Assembly (NCBI RefSeq): GCF_040183065.1
Contig: NC_091120.1
Location: 22,663,708-22,727,707 of the forward strand
Reading direction: 5' to 3'
Length of the DNA stretch: 64,000 nt
Source: Periplaneta americana
Lineage: Eukaryota; Arthropoda; Insecta; Blattodea; Blattidae
The notes under the pieces were generated by a model. The model saw only the letters and a program-made list of their open reading frames with translations, did no database searches and had not been told where the DNA came from. A program made the position numbers and the translations under genes. Each line of letters opens with the position of its first letter. Position 1 is the stretch's first letter. This document shows, piece after piece, positions 55,849-64,000 of this stretch.

Positions 55849-56309
55849 GTATGTAAGAAATGCTTTGCTGCTTCTCATATGCTGTCCTTTATACTTAAAA
55901 GCAAATGCAGTCACAGAGCTGTAATAAGTATTACAAGTCTTGTATACAACAAGTCGTACCTTTGTAGACATATTTCAGACGAGCAAGTAATATAATGTTT
56001 TGAATTCTCGCTTTTTCCCTTAACTTTAACATCTGAAGCAATAAACTAGAAATGTTAGCTTATCTTATTTTTTACAGCTCGGGAATAAAACAGTCATTCC
56101 TTTTAAAAATTAACCAGTATTATGAATTTGTCCATAATTACTTATTTATAAACACATTGGCCTACACCGAAAGTCATGAGCAACACATTGCTATAATTTC
56201 AACAATGTAACAAAAACGATTATATTACCTGTCATCATATCATAATCTCTTCATACGCACACAAAATAGCCGCATACTAGCCATACCAACACATGAGACA
56301 TCATCGTAT
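55849..56309. other. Intron 2, no feature recognised
   Basis: AT-rich, non-coding. Confidence 0.4.
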
Positions 56310-56647
56310 TCATCATCATACACAATCTCGCTCTCGCGCTTGTGGAATACCCTACCCAGTGACATCAGAGACTGTCGGAATTTAGTAGAGTTCAAAAGCA
56401 AGCTTATTAAGCATTTTATTACTGCGTAGAGTAGGTTTAATTTTTACTTAATCAATAAGAGAAAGCTTCTCTCTTCTTAACTTTTACAATAAACTGTTTA
56501 GCTTTTATTAATCAGTTAATCTTTTAGTACTTTGGTTTTTATTGTATTTGTAAATTTAATATTAATTGTAATATTGTATTCTTAATATTGTAGTTGTAAT
56601 CCCCTGGTAGAGGGGAAGAGAAGGCCTGATGGCCTTATCTCTACCAG

Positions 56648-56712
<65 letters not shown>
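56310..56712 (+). mobile_element. 5'-truncated LINE family C with (AAAT)n tail
   Basis: It starts within the codons SRLWNTLPSDIRDCRNLVEF, KSKLIKHFITA and a stop at 56427. Then comes the same 3' UTR and hairpin as at 13.6 kb and a long (AAAT)n run (56650-56712). Confidence 0.8.
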
Positions 56713-56713
<1 letters not shown>

Positions 56714-56791
56714 CTACAGTCTTTACACCCTGTATTGACATATTGTGACGTCATTAACTTCCATCATGTGACCACAGGCAATGTTTGCAAA

Positions 56792-57624
56792 ATGGTCGAC
56801 AACCATGGTTCGTTTCGACAGCGTGCTGCCATTAAATTCCTGTTTTTTTAGTTGGTTATTTAACGACGCTGTATCAACTACTAGGTTATTTAGCGTCGAT
56901 GAGATTGGTGACAGCGAGATGATATTTGGCGAGATGAGGCCGAGGATTCGCCAGAGATTACCTTGTATTTACATTATGGTTCGGAAAACCTCGGAAAAAA
57001 CCCAACCAGGTAATCAGCCCAAGCGGGGATCGAACCCGCGCCCGAACGCAACTTCAGACCGGCAGGCAAGCGCCTTAACCGACTGAGCCACGCCGGTGGC
57101 AAATTCCTTGTTAAAGAAGAAAAATCTGCTGCTGAAATTCACCTCAGACTGCAGCGTGCATACTGAGATGTGTGCATAGGCGCCAGCAATGTTAGGAGAT
57201 GGGAGAAACATTTCGAAGATGGGAACACGAGCATCCAAGATGAGCCTCGTAGCGGTCGCCCTCGAACTGCCTCCACGGAACGCAATGCGCGAGAGACGCC
57301 CTGGAAAGAAGATCATCCTGCAAACACGACAGCACGTGGCCTCACACTGATCGTATCACTGTAGAGAAAATAAGAACATTTGGCTGGGAAACTCTTCCGC
57401 AACTCCCTACAGTCCTGACTTGGTACCCTCCGACTACCGTCTTTTCGGTTCTATAAAGCAGCACCTGCGAAGCCAACGCTACGAAATGCCGGAGGACATC
57501 CGGAAAGCAGTGCGTCAGTGTCTTCGAGAAGATGAAACGGACTTCTACACCAAAGGGAATATTCAAACTTACAGAACGGCGGGAAAAATGTGTGCAAAGA
57601 AATGGAGACTATGTTGAAAAGTGA
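56792..57624 (+). pseudogene. Mariner transposase, split by a SINE and internally deleted
   Basis: Start MVDNHGSFRQRAAIKF; after removing the SINE (56843-57100) it reads on as FLVKEEKSAAEIHLRLQRAY, an in-frame TGA, then NVRRWEKHFEDGNTSIQDEP and RSGRPRTAS (helix-turn-helix region). A deletion follows, then a segment near 57400 with YSPDLVPSDYRLFGSIKQHL (last catalytic Asp region) and the C-terminus ending GDYVEK. The middle of the catalytic domain is missing. A classic mariner family different from the DUF4817-type copies. Confidence 0.8.
56843..57100 (-). repeat. tRNA-derived SINE (family S5) with 9-bp TSD
   Basis: The TSD is AAATTCCTG (56834-56842) and AAATTCCTT (57101-57109). The minus-strand head at the right end has an A box GGCTCAGTCGGTTAAGGCG and a B box GGTTCGATCCCCG. 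The body includes TTTTCCGAGGTTTTCC. Confidence 0.85.
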
Positions 57625-57719
57625 CAGAAAAGTCTGTAGATTATGATGTACCTGGTTTGTCTAAAAAATAAAAATTAAGATTTATAACAATGGGTTGCTC
57701 ATGACTTTCACTGTGACCC

Positions 57720-58345
57720 TCGTACATACATACATACATACATGCATACATACATACATACACACATACAAAACCAGGTGGCCCAGGTTTGATTCCCGGT
57801 CGAGGCAAGTTACCTGGTTGAGGTTTTTTCCGGGGTTTTCCCTCAACACAATATGAGCAAATGCTGGATAAATTTCGGTGCTGGGCCCCGGATTCATTTC
57901 ACCGGCATTATCACCTTCATCTCGTTCAGACGCTAAATAACCTAAGATGTTGATAAAGCATCGTAAAATAATCTACTAAAATAAAAAATACATACATACA
58001 TACATACATACATACATACATACATACATACATACATACATACAAAACCAGGTGGCCCGGGTTTGATTCCCGGTCGAGGCAAGTTACCTGGTTGATGTTT
58101 TTTCCGGGGTTTTCCCTCAACACAATATGAGGAAATGCTGGGTAAATTTCGGTGCTGGGCCCCGGACTCATTTCACCGGCATTATCACCTTCATCTCATT
58201 CAGACGCTAAATAATCTAAGATGTTGATAAAGCGTCGTAAAATAACCTACTAAAATAAAAAATACATGCATACATGCATACATACATACATACATACATA
58301 CATACATACATACATACATACATACATACATACATACATACATGC
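57720..58345 (+). repeat. Two truncated S1 SINE bodies in tandem with (CATA)n
   Basis: (CATA)n, SINE body 57770-57978, (CATA)n, SINE body 58045-58260, (CATA)n. Both bodies start at the same internal point, AAAACCAGGTGGCCC, lacking the A box, and end GTCGTAAAATAA. The repeat unit is about 275 bp, so this is a tandem duplication and not two insertions. Confidence 0.8.
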
Positions 58346-59274
58346 CGTACGTACAGATACGGAATAAAGCCTGTTTTTTTAATTAAGTGGTGAAATCGCT
58401 AAAATAGTCTTAATTTATTACCCGTGAGCATACTGCAGAAAAATGTAAAATAATAGATGTCTATATTAACTGCGAAGGATATTAAAACTTAAATTACGTA
58501 GAATGTTGCTTTAAGAAACACTGGGACATACTTGGAAGGAGTAGTTGAGTTGCCCTGCTATGAATGTCTGGCCTGTTGCATTACACGTGAGATAAGCTGG
58601 TGTACATGCTTTCCTAGTTGAGTAAACACTCAAGACCGGGGGTACTCAGTTTTTTAGATATTTTGCAGTAATTTCTCATTCTAACTTTACAGTCAGTATG
58701 TCTACGTGCATCCGCTAAGCAAATCTAACGATATATGCAATTTGAGGGAAGATTTCGACACGAGTTCATTAAGTTATGTCATAAGATTGAAATATTGTTT
58801 CGATTTAGCATTTCTATGAACTTCATGATCTAGGTCAATAAATGCCGATATATATATTGAAATACCTTCGATGTCAATATCTATTCTTTTATAAAAGTTG
58901 TATGCTACAGTGGAGATAAAATATATTTGTCATTTAGATGTCCTTGGTCGCGTGTCATCTATTTCTCACAAAATGGCAGTGACTGGGATGCACGTAGGCT
59001 TGTGACAGCTGTCAGTGTCGGCTCTTGTTGACACATTGCATCATTTGTCCGAGGTTGCATTGATCTATTGGGTCCCATACTTAACTGCGCACGGTGCTAA
59101 AATCAGGATATAACTTATTATTCTTGATATTGATGCCATTACTGGCATTTCTTTCTTTAACACGGACATTCTGTGTATGCAAAGATTTTTAGAAAAATAA
59201 AATATTACATTGTGCCTTCAAGAAGACACCGAAAAAAAATATATATGTATATATATATATATATATATTTTTTT
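58346..59274. other. Intron 2, no feature recognised
   Basis: AT-rich; a short (TA)n run at 59240-59270. Confidence 0.4.
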
Positions 59275-59343
59275 TTTTCGTTGTTGGTAACTCTATAGCA
59301 TGTATTAGATGCTTTATGGTTGTGCTAACAGATGGAGTTACTA
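59275..59343 (-). repeat. 3' fragment of SINE family S4
   Basis: It matches 14022-14085: TCGTTGTTGGTAACTC and TGGTTGTGCTAACAGATGGA. Confidence 0.75.
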
Positions 59344-59349
59344 AGAGGG

Positions 59350-59424
59350 ATTAAGTTAAAGGAGAATGGAGAAAGTTACACAACGCAGAACTGCACGCAT
59401 TGTATTCTTCACCTGACACCTGAC

Positions 59425-59481
<57 letters not shown>

Positions 59482-60437
59482 TTTTATTTTCGCTGGCAGA
59501 GTTAAGGCCATAAGGCCTTCTCTTCCACTCAACCAGCCTTAATCAATACAATACATAAATTTAAATTACAAATATTTTCACTACACTTAAAAGGTTCTCC
59601 AGCAATAATCTTCACTACACATTTATTTAAATTTAGATAAATCTATAAGGTAAAGTAGTAACTTAATTTATGAGCTAATTTAATTCAATGAATTATAATT
59701 AATTTAATATTTGAGATAGCTAGTAAAATGATGAAAATTAATTTAATATAAGCTTACTAGGACTATGTTACAGGGAGAATATATATATTTCTATTTCTAT
59801 AATGAGAATATTAATGTAATTGCCATTAGAGGTTTTGTAAATCTATTTAGAGAAATTAAAGATAATAATAATAAGAATGGACAGATGTTAGTTTCATTAT
59901 AAGTAACAAATATTAATCAGCAATTCATCTGTTAAGTAAGAATTTATGTAATTTTGACCTAAATGAAGCTATTGTCCAACAACCCCTTATATCACTCGGA
60001 AGCGAGTTCCAATTTCTAGCAACTGAAACTGTATAGGATGAAGAATATAAAGATGTCTTGTGGTAGGGTATAATGAGTAAATTGTTATAATGAGATCTTG
60101 TAGCCTACTTAGCTGATGATATGCGGATAAATTTTGAAAACGAGAAGCCAAATATATATGTAATTAGGAACATTAAATCCAGACGTTTGAGATTGGCAGG
60201 GCATGTAGTACGAATGAGCGAATCTAGAAATACATATAGAGTGTTAGTTGGGAGGCCGGAGAGAAAAAGACCTTTGGGGATACCGAGACGTAGATGGGAG
60301 GATAATATTAAAGTGGATTTGAGAGAGGTGGGATATGATGGTAGGGACTGGATTAATTTTGCTCAGGATAGGGATCGATGGCGGGCTTATGTGAACCTCC
60401 GGGTTCCTTGAAAACTATAAGTAAGTAAGTAAGTAAG
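59350..60437 (+). mobile_element. RTE-A LINE, split by another LINE
   Basis: 59350-59428 and 60152-60412 join into one RTE-A C-terminus (GEWRKLHNAELHALYSSPD, then VIRNIKSRRLRLAGHVVRMS, ESRNTYRVLVGRPERKRP, GRDWINFAQDRDRWRAY). It ends with a (TAAG)n tail. Confidence 0.8.
59429..60150 (-). mobile_element. LINE 3' part with GGCCTTATGGCC hairpin and (AAT)n tail
   Basis: The minus-strand tail (AAT)n is at 59429-59478, then the hairpin end CTGGCAGAGTTAAGGCCATA AGGCCTTC, then a UTR and decayed coding sequence to about 60150. It sits inside RTE-A. The right boundary is approximate. Confidence 0.65.
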
Positions 60438-60934
60438 CATTATTGACTTGAAGGCGCACCGTTTTCACATTGGCTAGAGCATCGGCTTACCACGCTGGTA
60501 TCCCGGGTTCGAATCCCGGTGGGGTCAAGTGGAATTTCTGTCGGTAGTAAGTAAGCATTATTGACTTGAAGGCGCACCGTTTTCACATTGGCTAGAGCAT
60601 CGGCTTACCACGCTGGTATCCCGGGTTCGAATCCCGGTGGGGTCAAGTGGAATTTCTGTCGGTAGGTTTTTTTTCCGGCACTCCGGTATTAATGGTCATG
60701 CGGTGCTATGTACTGTTCTCCAACCAGGAGATTAACCGTGAAAGGAATATGCTTACTATTGCGTCATCTATTGGAGCAAAGTAGATACATAATATTACCG
60801 TTATAACGTCATCGTGCTAACCACACGATAACTCCATTCTGGTTGGATGATCGTCCACCTCTGCTTCGGCATGTGGGCGTGAGGCCAGCAGCCGGCTGAT
60901 CGGTCCAGGCCCTTCACTGGCTGTAGCGCCACGG

Positions 60935-60996
<62 letters not shown>
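60433..60996 (+). repeat. tRNA-derived SINE with duplicated head and (TTA)n tail
   Basis: A 118-bp unit, 60433-60550, is repeated exactly or nearly so at 60551-60668. Each unit has an A-box-like TTGGCTAGAGCATCGGC and a B box GGTTCGAATCCCGG. One body follows with CTTCGGCATGTGGGCGTGAG and CACTGGCTGTAGCGCCACGG before (TTA)n. It begins at the (TAAG)n tail of RTE-A. Confidence 0.75.
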
Positions 60997-60997
<1 letters not shown>

Positions 60998-61305
60998 ACG
61001 TAGTTTAAAAAAACATGCGCTCTCCTGCATATATTATTTCCTGTATGGAGGGATTAAAAGACCAGGAGATTAACCGTGATCTAATTTTGTAACTAGGGTA
61101 GTATAAATATGTGTGTATCAGTGTTATCGTTCGTGCTTTGAGAGATAGCCAATGGAGATATGTCTACCCACGTGTGTGACCTTATGACATCTTATGACAT
61201 CAACATTCATTCACATCATTACCCCGCTGCGTCTCATTCCCCTGAGACTTTCTCATGGTTGGAGTACAGTACCTTGTCTCCCATAGTACGAGTGTAACGC
61301 CTACG
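60997..61305. other. Intron 2; contains one copy of a 19-bp direct repeat
   Basis: ACCAGGAGATTAACCGTGA at 61061-61079 also occurs at 60723-60741. Otherwise no feature. Confidence 0.5.
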
Positions 61306-61454
61306 GGCGGAATTCATAGTCGTCACTTATAAATGAGTGAACCCTTAAGTGGTTACTTATACTCATTTCTAATTCATAGTTCTCCCTCATTTACATAATG
61401 AGTGATTACTTAAGTGAGCTGATCTGTACCCTTAAGTGACCACTCATTTTCAAA

Positions 61455-61720
61455 ATGGATACTGAGAATGATTTTGAAGATTTTGTGGAGTTTGTTGAAA
61501 GAAATGAGGAAAATATACGTGTCCCAAAAAGGTATATTAGAGACATGGAGAATCCTCTGGAAATGTATAGTGAACTGGAATTTAAGAAGCGATATCGTTT
61601 TCGCAACACCACAGTTGTCGATATTTTAGTGCCTTTAATAGACAAATATGTTGCCAAAAACAGAGGATTACCAGTCCCATCGCTGTTGAAAATGTTGATA
61701 CCACCACCAGTTTTCAGTAA
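61455..61720 (+). pseudogene. HARBI1-like (Harbinger) transposase N-terminus
   Basis: The first ~85 of 123 codons fit the family: MDTENDFEDFVEFVERNEEN, then ELEFKKRYRFRNTTVVDILV and NRGLPVPSLLKMLIPP, which is the region ahead of the DDE domain. After LLKMLI the expected RFxATGSFQ block is gone and the frame runs into antisense sequence of the second gene. Truncated. Confidence 0.75.
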
Positions 61721-61980
61721 GCTTCTCTTTTCTGCAGCGAATTCTGCCTTCCTACGAAATGTTATATTTTCCCATAGCTTCTTCATCTGTTCGACGTTCC
61801 TTGAATATTTTCGGAGTTGGAATTGAATTCTGACACAATAGCTTCCCAAGCAGTTTTCTTTCTTCGAACAGAGACACAATCAGATTGCCTGTTTTCTACG
61901 ATGTCTTTATGCCTTAAAACAAGCTCTCGAAGCCGAAGTCATTCTTCTTCAGAAAAGTTCTTTCCTTTCGGCATACTTAT
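61700..61980 (-). pseudogene. Harbinger-associated SANT/Myb-like protein, broken
   Basis: From a start at about 61973 (-): MPKGKNFSEEE, an in-frame TGA, LRLRELVLRHKDIVENRQSD, VRRKKTAWEAIVSEFNSNS, a frameshift, then KLWENITFRRKAEFAAEKRS and KTGGG. In intact elements this partner helps carry the transposase into the nucleus and onto the TIRs. The missing tryptophan and the shift make it a pseudogene. Confidence 0.7.
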
Positions 61981-61995
61981 TTTCAGCCGAATTGA

Positions 61996-62405
61996 TCGTT
62001 ATTTTTTTATTTATTTATGTATGTCTATAACAGGGCAAAGCCCCAATTACAATAGACAGTACATATATTTGTTTAAAAAACATAGAATTGCATATAACAT
62101 GAAAAAAGAGATCGAACAGATACAAATGCAAGTGTAATAATTACAAATAAAAAATAAAAAAATGAAAAAAGAACAAAAAGATACTACCTAAATAAAAGAC
62201 ACAGATCTAGATATAAATGAAAAATATCTAATAAAAATAAATTAAAAAGCCAAAAATGTAAAATGTAGCTGTAATTATTGGCAAATTACAGAGTAAATAT
62301 AACACTATGTTAATAAATTCAATATACAGTATTATGTAGTAGGCCTAATAGGCTTAATTTATTTATTTAAGAAATTCACTACTACAGAACATGTGTTCCA
62401 ATTAG
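61996..62405 (-). mobile_element. LINE family E 3' UTR fragment in the Harbinger element
   Basis: It matches 10630-11020: AACAGGGCAAAGCCCCAATT and ACAATAGACAGTACA. The tail (TTTA)-rich is at the left, 5' truncated near 62405. Confidence 0.75.
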
Positions 62406-62641
62406 TAAGATATCTGATTATAACTATAACTACCATGCAACTAGAATTTAACATATCATGAAACTATTGCTGTATACAACTTATTCAGTACAATAATATT
62501 GATAACTCGTTGTTATAGCAACTCTACATGTAGAACTGCTTTCGATTAGTTAAATGAGAGTCGGCTTTTGTTATGACGTCATGTCCGGCAGCTGTAAGCG
62601 AGCACTCATTACGTGAAAATAAGTGTTGTCTATGAATTCGG

Positions 62642-63382
62642 ATCAAATTTAAATATTAACAGAACAAAGACAAAGTATATGAATAACATAACCACGAGAG
62701 ACAATACTGTAAAAACTGTTGTCTTAAATGAGGTTACTTTTGAGAAAGTGGCAAGGTTCCGATATCTCGGCTCGATAGTCACCGAGGATAACATATTAAC
62801 TGAGATCAAGGATAAAATAGCCATTGGCAATCGAAGCCTCAGAGCATTAGATAAAATTATAAGAACCAGATATATCTCCAAAAAAATGAAGGTGAGGATT
62901 TATAAAACAATTATTAAACCTACAGTGACTTTTGGAAGCGAAACCTGGACTCTACCTGAACGAGCAATAACCATCTTAAATACGTGGGAAAGGAAAATTT
63001 TAAGAAACATTTATGGCCCTATTTATGATAAGGGAGAGTGGAGAATTAGGACCAATTCTTAACTACAAAAACTATATAAAGATTCAAGTATTGTCACTGA
63101 TATAAAAATTAGACGGCTGGAGTGGCTGGGCCACATTATCAGAATGGACAATAATGATATTCCTAAAAGATTACTAGATGTCACGCTAAGTGGTAAAAGA
63201 AGAGCAGGAAGACCTAAACTACGATGGTTGGATGATGTTCAGGATGATCTAGTTAAAGCAGGAATTAAGAGATGGAGACGGAGAGCCCTAGAGAGGGAAG
63301 ATTGGGCGGCAATTCTTAAGGAGGTCAAGGCTAAACTAAAAGGGCTGTATGACCACAGATGATGATGATGATGATGATGATG
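62642..63382 (+). mobile_element. RTE-like LINE with (GAT)n tail and 10-bp TSD
   Basis: The TSD ATGAATTCGG is at 62632-62641 and 63383-63392. Coding: NINRTKTKYMNNITTRDN, EKVARFRYLGSIVTEDN, PTVTFGSETWTLPERAI, RKILRNIYGPIYDKGEW, a TAA at 63060-63062, then LQKLYKDSSIVTDIKIRRL, EWLGHIIRMDNND, GRPKLRWLDDVQDDLVKAG and a stop. The RT palm and endonuclease are missing. Only one stop breaks an otherwise open frame, so it is a fairly young insertion. Confidence 0.9.
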
Positions 63383-63477
63383 ATGAATTCGGAACTGACT
63401 TAAGGGTTCCCTTATTATAAGCAAACACTTATTACTTAAGGGTTCACTCATTTTATGAGTGACGACTATGAATTCCA

Positions 63478-64000
63478 CGAAAAAGAACGACAGATGACTG
63501 ACGCAATGTCAAGTATCCGCTGTCGGATTACAAGCTGTTGCAATATGTAAAATCGTCTTTGTCGAGGAGCCTAATCTGCACACGAGATGGCTCGTAACAG
63601 TGCGGTCACGGCACTGCATCCGATAGGCCCGGAGTCGCATGTTGCACGATTACGTGGGCGGCGCCCCGCGCGATGTGTTTATTTTCGTCGTTATTTGAAT
63701 ACACGACTGGATGCAGAGGCCAGCTCCAAGTTATCTTTCGCTCATACCTCTTCTGTCTTCTCTTATGTTTCTGAAGGTGCAGCTTGACGGTTTATAAGTA
63801 ATGATAAGTAAGGAGCGGATTTCTATGTAATTAAATATTATTTTTGCGTGTGATAAAGCACAATTAACAAAGTTAAAAATTCCGAACATGAAGTTTCAAG
63901 TTCAAACCCCGAATTTTATTTCACATAAAAACACATATTTTCACAAAAAAAAATTATGTAAATACATATTTTCAGGAAATCTATTATAAACACATAAATC
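63478..64000. other. Intron 2; GC-richer block, no gene supported
   Basis: 63500-63790 has CpG-rich stretches and a 66-codon frame (MARNSAVTALHPIGPESHVA...). It has no splice-site pair matching the receptor reading frame and no known motif. Confidence 0.3.

Larger units (their letters stand above)
61309..63477 (+). mobile_element. Decayed PIF/Harbinger transposon with two nested LINEs
   Basis: The ends GGAATTCATAGTCGTCACT are exactly inverted (61311-61329, 63459-63477), with similarity continuing inwards (GAGTGAACCCTTAAGT). It encodes a HARBI1-like N-terminus on plus and a SANT/Myb-like partner on minus, the two-gene layout known for Harbinger. The nuclease core is missing; LINE pieces occupy 61996-62405 and 62642-63382. 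Confidence 0.8.

Noticed and set aside
55738-55995. The 85-codon open frame around exon 2 as a single exon
   Set aside because: The conserved part is exactly bounded by AG and GT at 55780 and 55849. Residues beyond TEQ do not match the family, whereas splicing fits phase and length.
1671-60640. tRNA genes at the many A-box/B-box matches (1.7, 3.2, 14.3, 18.2, 19.6, 33.0, 41.2, 57.1, 60.5 kb)
   Set aside because: Acceptor stems do not pair, the sequences run on into repeated bodies and some have TSDs. They are SINE heads.
63587-63787. GC-rich 66-codon frame as a third receptor exon
   Set aside because: It lacks the YFRQxWxD region expected next, and the splice phase does not fit.

Overview
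The window looks like nuclear DNA from a large, AT-rich insect genome crowded with transposable elements (TEs). The organism is most likely a cockroach or a related blattodean. This rests on the spliced invertebrate-type receptor gene, and on a very abundant RTE-like retrotransposon protein tail (AGHVARMGESRNAYRVLV and variants) that I recall as typical of Periplaneta-type genomes. Nothing prokaryotic, organellar or viral was recognised.

The only host gene I can support is on the + strand: the 5' part of a Cys-loop ligand-gated chloride channel subunit, GABA-A receptor alpha-like (Grd/CG8916 class by its SMGPVSE signature). Exon 1 (38915-39089) encodes a signal peptide and the start of the extracellular domain. 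After a 16.7-kb intron, a 68-bp exon (55781-55848) continues in frame. Later exons lie beyond the window, so everything from 39090 to 55780 and from 55849 to the end is intron. A degenerate tandem repeat of about 330 bp lies just upstream of the start codon. A second, weak first-exon candidate lies on the minus strand near 20.5 kb.

The rest is mostly nested transposon debris. 0-4 kb: LINE 3' ends, a MITE and tRNA-derived SINEs. 4.1-6.5 kb: a 67-bp satellite. 7-10.4 kb: mariner-like MITEs, a TTAA-target foldback and a palindromic MITE. 10.5-19 kb: LINE and SINE remnants and a TA-flanked element carrying a transposase helix-turn-helix. 20.8-27 kb: three Helitron-like elements, two of one family on opposite strands. 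28.8-31.6 kb: RTE-A holding RTE-B, which holds two DNA elements, with the target-site duplications (TSDs) still visible. 32-37.6 kb: LINE fragments, a SINE with an 11-bp TSD and a mariner-like element with about 165-bp terminal inverted repeats (TIRs). 40-50 kb, inside the big intron: MITEs, a Penelope-like GIY-YIG fragment, a multi-level nest in one LINE and an RTE copy with an inverted 5' end. 50.9-52.2 kb: a palindrome of about 1.4 kb. 52.7-60.9 kb: mariner pseudogenes broken by a LINE and a SINE, SINE/(CATA)n tandems and RTE/LINE nests. 61.3-63.5 kb: a decayed PIF/Harbinger element holding two LINE insertions.

All TE coding regions seen are truncated, frameshifted or missing catalytic segments. 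I see no autonomous element. All calls come from reading sequence and translations by eye; no database search was run.
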